Source: Pseudomonas cichorii
Lineage (GTDB): Bacteria > Pseudomonadota > Gammaproteobacteria > Pseudomonadales > Pseudomonadaceae
Reading direction: 5' to 3'
Assembly: GCF_015471405.1 (NCBI RefSeq)
Contig: NZ_BLVZ01000005.1
Span: forward strand, 310,001-374,000
Length of the DNA stretch: 64,000 bases
The position numbers and the translations under genes were made by a program. Numbering within the stretch: position 1 is the stretch's first letter; every line of letters begins with the position of its first letter. The notes beneath the pieces are model-generated. The model had not been told where the DNA came from. It worked only from the letters and a program-made list of their open reading frames with translations, and ran no database searches. Below are positions 36,747-45,177 of the stretch, in pieces.

Positions 36747-37939
36747 CTGCCTACCTCAATGCCATGGGGCTGATCTGTGCCTTGGGCAATGGTCCTGAAG
36801 AGGTATCGCGCAAGCTGTTTGCCGCCGACAGCTGCGGGATGGTTGCAGAAAGCGGTTGGGTGCCTGATCGGGTATTGCCCGTCGGTGCGATCAAAGATGC
36901 ACTGGCTCCCATCCCGGCGTCATTAAGCTCACAGGGCAGCCGCAACAATCAGTTGCTGCTGACTGCCGCGCTGCAGATCGAAGACGATATTCGCCAGGCC
37001 ATCGAACGCTATGGTGCCGAGCGTATCGGGGTAATTCTGGGCACCAGCACTTCAGGCATCGACGAAGCCAGTAGCAGCATGGCAACCTGGTTACGCGACC
37101 AGAGCTTTCCCGAGCATTACGACTATCAGCAGCAGGAACTGGGGGCGCCAGCGACCTTTCTGGCGTCCTGGTTACAATTGCGCGGCCCGGCCTACGTGAT
37201 TTCCACCGCCTGTACATCCAGCGCACGCGCCTTGCTCAGCGCACGGCGGGCTTTGGACATGGGTCTGTGCGATGCCGTTCTGTGTGGTGGCGTGGACAGC
37301 CTCTGCAAGCTGACGCTCAACGGCTTTTCGGCACTGGAAGCCGTATCACAACGACGCTGCAATCCCTTTTCCATCAACCGCGACGGCATCAATATCGGCG
37401 AAGCGGCAGTCCTGTTTCTCATGACCCGTGAAGCCAGCGGCACACACTCGATTGCCCTGCTTGGTGCCGGCGCCAGTTGCGACGCTCACCACATCTCCGC
37501 GCCCGAACCCAGCGGTCGTGGGGCCCGGGAAGCCATGCAACAGGCACTGGACAATGCACAACTCGTTGCGCAGCAAATCGGTTATCTGAACCTGCACGGC
37601 ACAGCGACCCAGCACAATGACGCCATGGAAAGCCTGGCCGTGCATGCGGTATTCCCCGACGGCGTTCCCTGCTCCTCGACCAAACCGCTCAGCGGCCATA
37701 CCCTCGGTGCCGCCGGAGCCCTGGAAATAGCGTTCTGCTGGCTCACACTGGCACCGCAGAACAGCGAACACGCCTTGCCTCCGCATCTGTGGGACGGCCA
37801 GGCCGATCCATTGTTGCCTGCGTTGCAATGGACATTGCCCGGAGCGCATCTGTCGCCCACTGACTCTCGCTACCTGATGAGCAATTCCTTTGCCTTCGGC
37901 GGTAACAACATCAGCCTGATTATCGGAGATGCCCCATGA
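36743..37939 (+). CDS. APE ketosynthase (beta-ketoacyl-ACP synthase, ApeO type)
   Basis: A 398-residue condensing enzyme with a complete Cys-His-His set: Cys in VISTACTSSARALLSA, His in LNLHGTATQHND and His in LSGHTLGAAGALE. It extends the polyene with malonyl units and probably functions as a heterodimer with the chain-length factor encoded at the start of the operon. It is coupled by 4-base overlaps to the lipoprotein and dehydratase genes. Confidence 0.93.
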   Translation: MTAYLNAMGLICALGNGPEEVSRKLFAADSCGMVAESGWVPDRVLPVGAIKDALAPIPASLSSQGSRNNQLLLTAALQIEDDIRQAIERYGAERIGVILGTSTSGIDEASSSMATWLRDQSFPEHYDYQQQELGAPATFLASWLQLRGPAYVISTACTSSARALLSARRALDMGLCDAVLCGGVDSLCKLTLNGFSALEAVSQRRCNPFSINRDGINIGEAAVLFLMTREASGTHSIALLGAGASCDAHHISAPEPSGRGAREAMQQALDNAQLVAQQIGYLNLHGTATQHNDAMESLAVHAVFPDGVPCSSTKPLSGHTLGAAGALEIAFCWLTLAPQNSEHALPPHLWDGQADPLLPALQWTLPGAHLSPTDSRYLMSNSFAFGGNNISLIIGDAP

Positions 37940-38391
37940 TCGATTGGCCGCTCGCCGAGTTGATCCCCCATGCTGCCGACATGATCCTTATCGATCAGGT
38001 CTTGAGCTTTGACGAAGAACAGATCCAGACACGAGTAACCGTGCGCCCCGATGGCTTGTTCAGCCAGCCGGACGGCAGCCTTCCTGCCTGGGTCGGCGTA
38101 GAGCTGATGGCCCAGAGTGTTGCGGCCTATGCCGGTTGTCAGGCCCGTCTGCAGGGCGAACCCGTCCAGTTGGGCTTCCTGCTCGGCAGCCGGAAGTTCG
38201 AATGCAATGTCGGGCATTTCCCGGCAGGCAGCGAACTGGAGATCCATGCAACACGCTCATTGCAGGACGAAAGCGGCATGGGTGTCTTTGAATGCAACCT
38301 GACCGGCCCGGACATCCAGGCCTTTGCCCGCCTTAGCGTCTATTGCCCACCCAATGCTGCCCAATACCTGACCGAAGGAGCCCTGGCATGA
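37936..38391 (+). CDS. 3-hydroxyacyl-ACP dehydratase-like hotdog protein (ApeP type)
   Basis: A 151-residue hotdog protein. WPLAELIPHAADMILIDQVL and the block LPAWVGVELMAQSVAAYAGC match the ApeP-type dehydratase subunit. In E. coli ApeP works with ApeI as a heteromer; here the ApeI counterpart is the C-terminal domain of the ligase fusion. It would form the double bonds of the conjugated chain. 4-base overlaps on both sides. Confidence 0.88.
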   Translation: MIDWPLAELIPHAADMILIDQVLSFDEEQIQTRVTVRPDGLFSQPDGSLPAWVGVELMAQSVAAYAGCQARLQGEPVQLGFLLGSRKFECNVGHFPAGSELEIHATRSLQDESGMGVFECNLTGPDIQAFARLSVYCPPNAAQYLTEGALA

Positions 38392-39116
38392 CTGAATCGA
38401 TACTGGTCACCGGCTCCAGCCGTGGAATAGGCCGCGCCATTGCATTGCGTCTGGCCCAGGCCGGATATGACCTGGTCCTGCATTGCCGCAGCGGTCGCAG
38501 TGAAGCCGAAGCCGTACAGGCAGAAATCATCGCGCTGGGTCGTCAGGCCCGCGTTCTGCAATTCGATGTTTCCGATCGTGCCGCCTGCAAGGCAATTCTC
38601 GAACAGGATGTTGAAACCCATGGCGCCTATTATGGCGTGGTGCTCAACGCTGGCCTGACTCGCGATGGCGCCTTTCCGGCTCTCAGCGAAGAAGACTGGG
38701 ATCAGGTACTGCGCACCAACCTCGACGGTTTCTACAACGTGCTGCACCCGGTCATGATGCCGATGATTCGCCGTCGTGCCGCAGGCCGGATTGTGTGCAT
38801 CACTTCGGTTTCCGGCCTGATCGGCAATCGCGGACAAGTCAATTACAGCGCATCCAAGGCAGGCCTGATCGGCGCAGCCAAGGCTCTGGCCATCGAGCTT
38901 GGCAAACGCAAGATCACCGTCAACTGCGTCGCGCCGGGCCTGATCGATACAGCCATGCTGGACGAAAACGTTCCGGTGGACGAACTGATGAAAATGATCC
39001 CGGCCCAGCGCATGGGCACGCCTGAAGAGGTTGCAGGCGCGGTGAACTTCCTGATGTCCGCAGAGGCCGCTTACATCACTCGCCAGGTCCTGGCCGTCAA
39101 CGGAGGCTTGTGCTGA
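38388..39116 (+). CDS. APE ketoreductase, FabG-like SDR (ApeQ type)
   Basis: A 242-residue short-chain dehydrogenase/reductase: NADPH-binding TGSSRGIGRAIAL, the VLNAGLTRDG segment, and the catalytic Ser-Tyr-Lys set in ITSVSGLIGNRGQVNYSASKAG. It reduces the beta-keto intermediate in each elongation round. ATG 38388 overlaps the dehydratase stop; the frame extends 15 codons upstream without a ribosome site. Its stop overlaps the next ATG by one base (TGATG). Confidence 0.93.
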   Translation: MTESILVTGSSRGIGRAIALRLAQAGYDLVLHCRSGRSEAEAVQAEIIALGRQARVLQFDVSDRAACKAILEQDVETHGAYYGVVLNAGLTRDGAFPALSEEDWDQVLRTNLDGFYNVLHPVMMPMIRRRAAGRIVCITSVSGLIGNRGQVNYSASKAGLIGAAKALAIELGKRKITVNCVAPGLIDTAMLDENVPVDELMKMIPAQRMGTPEEVAGAVNFLMSAEAAYITRQVLAVNGGLC

Positions 39117-40342
39117 TGAAGCGCGTTGTCGTTACCGGCATGTCCGGCATTACTTCACTGGGCAGCGACTGGGCCAGCATCGAAGCCAACTTTACTGCCA
39201 ATCGCAGTGGCATCCGGCGCATGGGCGAGTGGGATCGTTTCCCCGAACTCAATACCCGACTGGCCGGGCCTGTCGATGACTTCGCGGTCCCCGAACACTG
39301 GACACGCAAGCAGTTGCGCAGCATGGGGCGGGTATCGCGTCTGGCGGTGAGCGCATCGGAAAAAGCCCTGATCGATGCAGGATTACTGAACGACCCGATC
39401 ATTCGCGACGGGCGCATGGGCACCGCATGTGGCTCATCCACGGGCAGCACCGACGATATAAAAGCGTTCGGCAACATGCTGCTCAACTCCGTGGCAGAGG
39501 GGCTGAACGCCAACTCCTATGTGCGGATGATGCCCCACACCACAGCCGCCAATATAAGCATCTTCTTCGGCCTGACCGGACGTTTGATCCCGACATCCAG
39601 TGCCTGCACCAGCGGCAGCCAGGGCATCGGCTATGCCTATGAGGCGATCAAGTTCGGGCGCTTGCCGCTGATGCTGGCGGGTGGCGCGGAGGAACTGTGC
39701 CCCACCGAAGCTATGGTCTTTGATGCGCTGTACGCCACCAGCCTGAAAAACGACGCACCACACACCAGTCCAAGGCCTTACGACAGCGGCCGCGACGGGC
39801 TGGTGATTGGTGAAGGCGCCGGCATGATGGTGCTCGAAGAGCTTGAGCATGCGCTGGCCCGAGGCGCACATATCCATGCCGAAATCGTCGGTTTCGGCAG
39901 CAATGCCGATGGTGCCCACAGCACACGCCCGGAGCAGATCACCATGCGTCGCGCCATGGAGTTGGCTCTGGAGGACGCCAACCTGCCACCCGAGGCTGTC
40001 GGCTACGTCAACGGCCATGGCACTGCGACCGAACAGGGCGATATCGCCGAAACCCTGGCGACCAGCAGCCTCTTTGGCCCGCGCATGCCGATCAGCTCGC
40101 AGAAGAGCTTTTTCGGTCACACGCTCGGAGCCTGTGGGGCTCTGGAATCATGGTTCAGCATCGAAATGCTCAAACGCGACCGTTACATCCACACGCTCAA
40201 CCTCGACAGCATCGACCCTCAATGTGGCGAACTGGATTACCTGATCGGCGAACCCCGGCAGATGAGCAACGAGTATGTGATGAACAACAACTTTGCGTTT
40301 GGCGGGGTCAATACTTCGCTGATCTTCCGCCGCTGGCACTAA
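39116..40342 (+). CDS. Second APE ketosynthase (beta-ketoacyl-ACP synthase, ApeR type)
   Basis: A 408-residue condensing enzyme with a full active site: Cys in TSSACTSGSQGIGYAYE, His in NGHGTATEQGD and His in SFFGHTLGACGALE. A second ketosynthase is normal in aryl polyene clusters and may handle early or priming condensations. ATG 39116 is chosen because GGAGG lies nine bases upstream; a GTG at 39110 is an alternative. Confidence 0.92.
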   Translation: MKRVVVTGMSGITSLGSDWASIEANFTANRSGIRRMGEWDRFPELNTRLAGPVDDFAVPEHWTRKQLRSMGRVSRLAVSASEKALIDAGLLNDPIIRDGRMGTACGSSTGSTDDIKAFGNMLLNSVAEGLNANSYVRMMPHTTAANISIFFGLTGRLIPTSSACTSGSQGIGYAYEAIKFGRLPLMLAGGAEELCPTEAMVFDALYATSLKNDAPHTSPRPYDSGRDGLVIGEGAGMMVLEELEHALARGAHIHAEIVGFGSNADGAHSTRPEQITMRRAMELALEDANLPPEAVGYVNGHGTATEQGDIAETLATSSLFGPRMPISSQKSFFGHTLGACGALESWFSIEMLKRDRYIHTLNLDSIDPQCGELDYLIGEPRQMSNEYVMNNNFAFGGVNTSLIFRRWH

Positions 40343-40368
40343 ACCGATCTACCTACGGAGTAAAGGGA

Positions 40369-40791
40369 ATGAATCTGATCCACCGCATCGTCGCCTTGAT
40401 GGCCTTGGCCTTGCTGCTCGGGGGCTGTACCAGCAAGCCGGTGTACAACGCCAAGGAAAACTTCGCCAGCGAGATGGGTTTCAGCAACGAGCAGATGAGC
40501 CGTGCAATCGTTACTGCACTCAATGACCGCCAATGGGTCGTGCAATCGGTCAAACCGGGGATGATCAAGGCCGCTATCACCGTGCGGGGCCGTCATCATG
40601 CCGAAGTCGATATTCCGTACACCCCGACCTCGTTTGAAATCGACTACCGCAGCAGTACCGGCCTGGATTACAAGGACGGCCAGATCCACCGTAACTACAA
40701 CCGCTGGATCAACCTGCTGCGTGAAAGAATCCTCAAGGAGCTGTCGATCAATCCAGGCATCCAGGACTTCAATGCGGGGCATCGTCAATGA
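40369..40791 (+). CDS. Small lipoprotein at the end of the APE operon
   Basis: A 140-residue lipoprotein with signal MNLIHRIVALMALALLLGGC (lipobox LLGGC) followed by TSKPVYN. The mature part, with RAIVTALNDRQWVVQSVKPGM and AEVDIPYTPTSFEIDYRSS, looks like a small alpha/beta outer-membrane protein of the type often found beside aryl polyene genes. GGAG eight bases upstream gives a clear start. The 26-base gap from the preceding gene is the largest in the operon. Function is unknown. Confidence 0.85.
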   Translation: MNLIHRIVALMALALLLGGCTSKPVYNAKENFASEMGFSNEQMSRAIVTALNDRQWVVQSVKPGMIKAAITVRGRHHAEVDIPYTPTSFEIDYRSSTGLDYKDGQIHRNYNRWINLLRERILKELSINPGIQDFNAGHRQ

Positions 40792-40828
40792 CGACGTGAT
40801 GATCTGGCGCAGGATGAACGCAAATCCT

Positions 40829-40860
40829 TGTGGGAGGGGGCTTGCCCGCGACGGGGCAAG
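40829..40860. repeat. Pseudomonas REP element with hairpin
   Basis: TGTGGGAGGGGGCTTGCCCG is the common REP head of pseudomonads. CTTGCCC (40841-40847) pairs with GGGCAAG (40854-40860). It lies between the convergent pigment operon and LysR gene and may help end transcription or protect mRNA 3' ends. Confidence 0.75.
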
Positions 40861-40867
40861 ACGGTAT

Positions 40868-41752
40868 CTACCGGCCAGTCACCAGCTCAAAGAACGCCTT
40901 GGCCATTGGTGACTGTTCATCCTTTCTCTGTACCAGCCACACCGCGCTGGTTGCCGCCGGGTCCAGCAAGGTTCTATAGACCACGCCTTCGATGCGCATT
41001 CGCTGATAGGGAGCGGGCAGAACCGTCACGCCAAGGCCTGCCGCCACCAGCCCGATGATGGTCATTACCTCTCCAGCCTCCTGGGTAATCAAGGGGCTGA
41101 AACCGGCTTCTCGCGCCAACTCCAGTATCTGAGCGTACAAACCGCTGCCGTAAGTACGAGGGAAAAACACGAACGGCTCGGCAGCCAGCTCCGACATATA
41201 AAGCCCCTGCTCGCTGCCCGCGGCCAAAGGATGGTCAGAACGCATGATCGCTACCAGCGGTTCACGCAGCAGCTCGAAAGACACCAATGAATCCGGCAAG
41301 GCAAGCGGACGCATGATGCCGACCTGTATCGACTTGTCCTCCAGTTGCTCGGACACATCCTTGCTGGTCATTTCCTTCAAGGCCAGGTGTACAGCCGGGT
41401 AGGTCTGGCGAAAGGCGAAGATCGCCTGCGGGATGCTGGACGTAAAAGGTGCAGAGGCCGTGAAACCGATTTTCAACTCCCCAAGCTCACCCAGTTGCGC
41501 CCGGCGCGCCACATCGGCGGCCTTGTCGACCTGCGCCAGTACGCCACGAGCCTCTTCGAGAAACAGCCGCCCGGCCTCGCTCAGTTGCACCCGTCGGTTG
41601 GTGCGATCGAACAAGCGCGCGCCAAGCTCCTGCTCCAGCGTCTGAATCTGCTGGCTCAGCGGTGGCTGGGAAATACCCAGCACTTGAGCGGCACGTCCGA
41701 AATGCAGCTCTTCGGCAACCGCGATGAAGTAACGCAAATGGCGCAATTCCAT
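40868..41752 (-). CDS. LysR-family regulator (YnfL-like), divergent from MFS transporter
   Basis: A 294-residue LysR regulator. The winged helix occupies residues 1-60 (MELRHLRYFIAVAEELHFGR and QPPLSQQIQTLEQELGARLF). The effector domain starts near residue 90 (LKIGFTASAPFTSSIPQAI). ATG 41752 with GGAGG four bases upstream is preferred to the TTG-type upstream start. It is divergent from an MFS transporter, the same pairing as ynfL/ynfM in E. coli, so it probably controls that gene; the ligand is unknown. It converges on the pigment operon but is not obviously part of it. Confidence 0.9.
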   Translation of the reverse strand: MELRHLRYFIAVAEELHFGRAAQVLGISQPPLSQQIQTLEQELGARLFDRTNRRVQLSEAGRLFLEEARGVLAQVDKAADVARRAQLGELGELKIGFTASAPFTSSIPQAIFAFRQTYPAVHLALKEMTSKDVSEQLEDKSIQVGIMRPLALPDSLVSFELLREPLVAIMRSDHPLAAGSEQGLYMSELAAEPFVFFPRTYGSGLYAQILELAREAGFSPLITQEAGEVMTIIGLVAAGLGVTVLPAPYQRMRIEGVVYRTLLDPAATSAVWLVQRKDEQSPMAKAFFELVTGR

Positions 41753-41869
41753 GCGGCCTCCGATCAAGTCGTTTTACATATCAAACAGGTCGAACAATAT
41801 ATTGGATTGAATGATTTCAGCGCTATATGCTTTTTTCATTACATGCCTGCCGCACCCCCGAGGTCCATC

Positions 41870-43123
41870 GTGAACCCTGCCGCTGCCCCGCTCTCCACTG
41901 AACAACAGCCCACAGCTGCCGCAGGCGACAGCTATATCGAAAAGAACACACCGGCGTTCACAAGAACGGTGCTGGCACTGTTCGCTGGTGGATTCGCAAC
42001 CTTCGCCCTGTTGTATTGCGTGCAACCGATGATGCCGCTGTTGTCCCAGGAGTTCTCGATCAATGCAGCGCAAAGCAGCCTGATCCTGTCGGTTGCGACG
42101 GCGATGCTCGCCATTGGCCTGTTGATCACCGGACCGATTTCCGACCGGCTGGGACGCAAGCCAGTGATGGTGCTGGCGCTGTTCTGCGCAGCCATCTCGA
42201 CCATTGCCAGCGCCCTGATGCCCAGTTGGGAAGGCGTACTCATCACCCGCGCTCTGGTCGGCCTGTCGCTCAGCGGGCTGGCGGCGGTGGCCATGACTTA
42301 CCTCAGCGAGGAAATCCATCCGATGCACCTTGGCCTGGCCATGGGGCTTTATATCGGCGGTAGCGCCGTCGGCGGCATGAGCGGACGGCTGATTACCGGG
42401 GTGATGATCGATTACGTAAGCTGGCATACCGCGATGCTGGTGGTCGGCGGTATGGCACTGATTGCAGCAGCTGTGTTCTGGAGAATCCTGCCCGAGTCCC
42501 GCAACTTCCAGCCCCGCTCGCTGCATCCGCGCAGCCTGCTGGACGGCTTCGTCGTACAATTTCGCGATGCCGGGCTGCCGTTGCTGTTTCTGCTCGCCTT
42601 TCTGCTGATGGGCGCGTTCGTCACCCTCTTCAACTACATCGGCTATCGCCTGCTGACCGAACCCTACAACCTGAGCCAGGCGGTGGTGGGCGTGTTCTCG
42701 GTGGTTTACCTGTCGGGTATCTACAGCTCCGCACAGATCGGCGCACTGGGCGACAGACTGGGGCGGCGCAAAGTGCTGTGGGCAGTGATCGTCATGATGC
42801 TGATCGGCCTGGCCCTGACCCTGTTCACCCCGCTGGCAGTCATCATTGTCGGTGTCTTGATCTTCACCTTCGGCTTCTTCGGCGCTCATTCGCTCGCCAG
42901 CAGTTGGGTCGGGCGCAGAGCCGTCAAAGCCAGAGGCCAGGCCACTTCGCTGTATCTGTTCTGCTATTACGCCGGCTCAAGCGTGGCCGGAACCGGCGGT
43001 GGCGTGTTCTGGCATTACGCAGGCTGGAATGGCATCGGGCTGTTTATTGGCACACTGCTGCTGATCGCACTGGGCGTAGCCTTGCGGCTGTCGAGGTTGC
43101 AGCCGCTGGCGGCAAAGGTCTAG
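41870..43123 (+). CDS. MFS transporter, YnfM-like
   Basis: A 417-residue major facilitator with 12 membrane segments, the same length as E. coli YnfM. The A-like motif ISDRLGRKPVMVLAL follows TM2, and a related GALGDRLGRRKVLWA occurs in the second half. GTG 41870 is chosen because GAGG lies six bases upstream; an in-frame ATG at 41843 lacks one. It is probably a drug or metabolite efflux pump controlled by the divergent LysR regulator. The Septu genes follow after 77 bases on the same strand. Confidence 0.9.
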   Translation: MNPAAAPLSTEQQPTAAAGDSYIEKNTPAFTRTVLALFAGGFATFALLYCVQPMMPLLSQEFSINAAQSSLILSVATAMLAIGLLITGPISDRLGRKPVMVLALFCAAISTIASALMPSWEGVLITRALVGLSLSGLAAVAMTYLSEEIHPMHLGLAMGLYIGGSAVGGMSGRLITGVMIDYVSWHTAMLVVGGMALIAAAVFWRILPESRNFQPRSLHPRSLLDGFVVQFRDAGLPLLFLLAFLLMGAFVTLFNYIGYRLLTEPYNLSQAVVGVFSVVYLSGIYSSAQIGALGDRLGRRKVLWAVIVMMLIGLALTLFTPLAVIIVGVLIFTFGFFGAHSLASSWVGRRAVKARGQATSLYLFCYYAGSSVAGTGGGVFWHYAGWNGIGLFIGTLLLIALGVALRLSRLQPLAAKV

Positions 43124-43137
43124 ACACAGACTGAACG

Positions 43138-43166
43138 CTGGCAGACACGGCAAGCCAAGGTACACT
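43138..43166 (+). promoter_or_regulatory. Possible promoter of the Septu module
   Basis: CTGGCA (43138-43143), a 17-base spacer and TACACT (43161-43166) resemble a weak sigma70 promoter in the 77-base gap before ptuA. CTGGCAGA (43138-43145) also forms an inverted repeat with TCTGCCAG (43173-43180), which could be an operator. Confidence 0.35.
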
Positions 43167-43200
43167 GGCGCATCTGCCAGACTTGGTAAAGGAAACCAGC

Positions 43201-44469
43201 ATGCGCCTCGACCATCTCCACCTACAGAATTTTCGTTGTTACGAAGATGCCCGCTTTGACTTCCAGCCGGGGTTCAACCTCGTGGTTGGGGTCAATGGGA
43301 GTGGGAAGACGTCGTTGTTGCAAGGGGTGGCGGTGTCTCTTGTGCCGTTTGGCAACTCGATGGGATGTGACGAAAATAACTTACCTGCCGAAGATGTTCG
43401 CTTCGCTATTGATAAATACGAAGGGCGAAGCCGGTTTGAACGCAAACTTCCTGTTTTCATAAAAGCCGAGGGTGATATTTTTGGCCTTCCGGACTGGGGA
43501 GCGATAAAGCTGGCTGATATCTGGGAAGCAGGTATCAACCCATCATTCCTCAAGCATATGGAAGAAGTACATTCCAAGTGGAATGCGGGTGAGCGTATCG
43601 ATCTACCGGTACTGGCTTTTTATCGCGCCAATCGCCGGTGGAAAAGCGCCAACGTATCGGCAGAGTTTTCGGCACAACAGAAAATATCCCGTTTCGATGG
43701 CTACCTGAACTGGTTCGACGCCGTAGCCGATCTACGCGACTTTGAAAGCTGGTTGATTGCCAGAACCCTAGAACGTCTTCAGGACCGCTTGGACTCGCAC
43801 TCTAACAGCGAGCCCGATGATGAACTCAAGTGGGTGAACAAGGCGATACGGCTTGCACTTCCAGATGCGCTCGACCTCAGATATGACTTGAGGCTGCAAA
43901 GTCTGGTAGTAGATATGGGGCCAGGCAAGACCGTCCCGTTCCAAGATCTGAGTGATGGGCAGCGCAGTTTGATTGCTCTGATAGCCGATATTGCGCGCCG
44001 GATGTGCATCCTTAATCCACAGATGGGTAAAGATGTTCTGGAGAACACCAATGGCATCGTGATTATCGATGAGTTGGACATACACCTTCACCCAGCCTGG
44101 CAACGCAATATTGCCCCTACGCTCAAAAAAGCGTTCCCGAAAGTACAATTCATTGCCACCAGCCATTCCCCCCAAGTCATCGGCAGCCTGCAACCAGAAG
44201 AAGTCATTCTGCTGCATAACGGCGACAGCTCTCATCCAAGAGTGACCTATGGGCTGGACTCCAGCAGCATCCTGGCGGAGGTCATGGGCGTAGAGCAGCG
44301 CCTGCCTGAGATCGAAGAGCTACTCAACGAGATGTTTACCTCTCTGGAAAACAACGAACTCGAAAAGGCCAGGCAACAACTCAAGGCACTAAAGAAAAAA
44401 GCACCCGACCTACCCGAGTATGCGGGTGCTGAAGCGTTGCTCAGGCGCAAGGAGATCATTGGTCGATGA
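43201..44469 (+). CDS. ptuA: Septu anti-phage ATPase PtuA (AAA/SMC-like)
   Basis: A 422-residue SMC/RecF-like ATPase. Walker A is GVNGSGKTS (residues 30-38), preceded by the family start MRLDHLHLQNFRCYEDARF. The signature motif is LSDGQRSLIALIADI, Walker B and D-loop are IVIIDELDIHLHPAWQ, and the H-switch is ATSHSPQVI. Together with the HNH gene that overlaps it by four bases, this is the layout of type I Septu, where PtuA senses infection and controls the PtuB nuclease. AAAGGA eight bases upstream supports ATG 43201. Codon use is visibly more AT-rich than in flanking hemE and MFS genes, suggesting horizontal acquisition. Related PtuA proteins also occur in retrons, but no reverse transcriptase is present. 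Confidence 0.85.
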   Translation: MRLDHLHLQNFRCYEDARFDFQPGFNLVVGVNGSGKTSLLQGVAVSLVPFGNSMGCDENNLPAEDVRFAIDKYEGRSRFERKLPVFIKAEGDIFGLPDWGAIKLADIWEAGINPSFLKHMEEVHSKWNAGERIDLPVLAFYRANRRWKSANVSAEFSAQQKISRFDGYLNWFDAVADLRDFESWLIARTLERLQDRLDSHSNSEPDDELKWVNKAIRLALPDALDLRYDLRLQSLVVDMGPGKTVPFQDLSDGQRSLIALIADIARRMCILNPQMGKDVLENTNGIVIIDELDIHLHPAWQRNIAPTLKKAFPKVQFIATSHSPQVIGSLQPEEVILLHNGDSSHPRVTYGLDSSSILAEVMGVEQRLPEIEELLNEMFTSLENNELEKARQQLKALKKKAPDLPEYAGAEALLRRKEIIGR

Positions 44470-45107
44470 AGCGTGTAGTCAAAGGAACTGAACCTGCTTC
44501 GTTTACCCAATGGAAGGCCAGCGCAAACGAGGATTGGACACCCACTTACCCAATCCTGCAAAACCCGCAAAAACGGGATTTGCATAACAGCTTGCTGGAA
44601 GAGCAAAACTTCTTTTGCTGTTACTGCGGCACAGAGATAGGCCTCGATAGCAGCCACATCGAACATTTCAGGCCACAAGAGGATTACGGCCCTCTGGCCC
44701 TGGAATATAAAAATCTCCATGCATCCTGCCTGCGAGAAACCAAGCCGGGAAACCCGCTGCACTGCGGCCATCACAAGAGCAACTGGTTCGATGAAAACCT
44801 GCACATCGCACCAACAGATAAAAACTGTGAGCAACGTTTCCGCTACCTGCTGACGGGCGTAATTCAGGAAGCACACGTCACAGACCTGGCAGCGGCAAAA
44901 ATGATCGAGAAACTTGCCCTTGATATCGCTTACCTGAACCAACGACGGCAGGCAGCCATAAGAAAAGTCTTCGATGACCAGTTCCTGGATGATGTCAGCG
45001 ATATGGAGCTACAGAAAATCGTTAGCGCACTACGCTCGGCAACCAATGACAAACAGATAGCCTTCGATCATGTGATTGCACGTTATGCAGAGCAATTGCT
45101 GCCGTAA
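44466..45107 (+). CDS. ptuB: Septu HNH endonuclease PtuB (TIGR02646-like)
   Basis: A 213-residue HNH-type nuclease. The Cys pair in FFCCYCGTEIG, the catalytic His region SSHIEHFRPQ and the CGHHKSNW segment match the metal-binding nuclease core of PtuB/TIGR02646 proteins. It would cleave nucleic acid when released by PtuA. ATG 44466 overlaps the ptuA stop by four bases, indicating coupled translation and stoichiometric production. Composition is AT-richer than the backbone. Its 3' end is separated from convergent hemE by a shared terminator. Confidence 0.85.
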   Translation: MKRVVKGTEPASFTQWKASANEDWTPTYPILQNPQKRDLHNSLLEEQNFFCCYCGTEIGLDSSHIEHFRPQEDYGPLALEYKNLHASCLRETKPGNPLHCGHHKSNWFDENLHIAPTDKNCEQRFRYLLTGVIQEAHVTDLAAAKMIEKLALDIAYLNQRRQAAIRKVFDDQFLDDVSDMELQKIVSALRSATNDKQIAFDHVIARYAEQLLP

Positions 45108-45127
45108 TAACGAACCGCATGCCTGCA

Positions 45128-45163
45128 CATGAAAACGCCCGGCAAAAACCGGGCGTTTTCATG
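45128..45163. terminator. Bidirectional intrinsic terminator between Septu and hemE
   Basis: CATGAAAACGCCCGG (45128-45142) and CCGGGCGTTTTCATG (45149-45163) form a perfect 15-bp stem with loop CAAAAA. The T-run and A-run within the stem let it terminate transcription from both convergent genes. Confidence 0.88.
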
Positions 45164-45177
45164 ACCGCAATAACGAA

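Noticed and set aside
43201..45107. Retron with PtuA/PtuB effectors (Ec78-like)
   Set aside because: No reverse transcriptase gene or msr/msd-like RNA region is present; only 77 bases separate ptuA from the upstream transporter gene.
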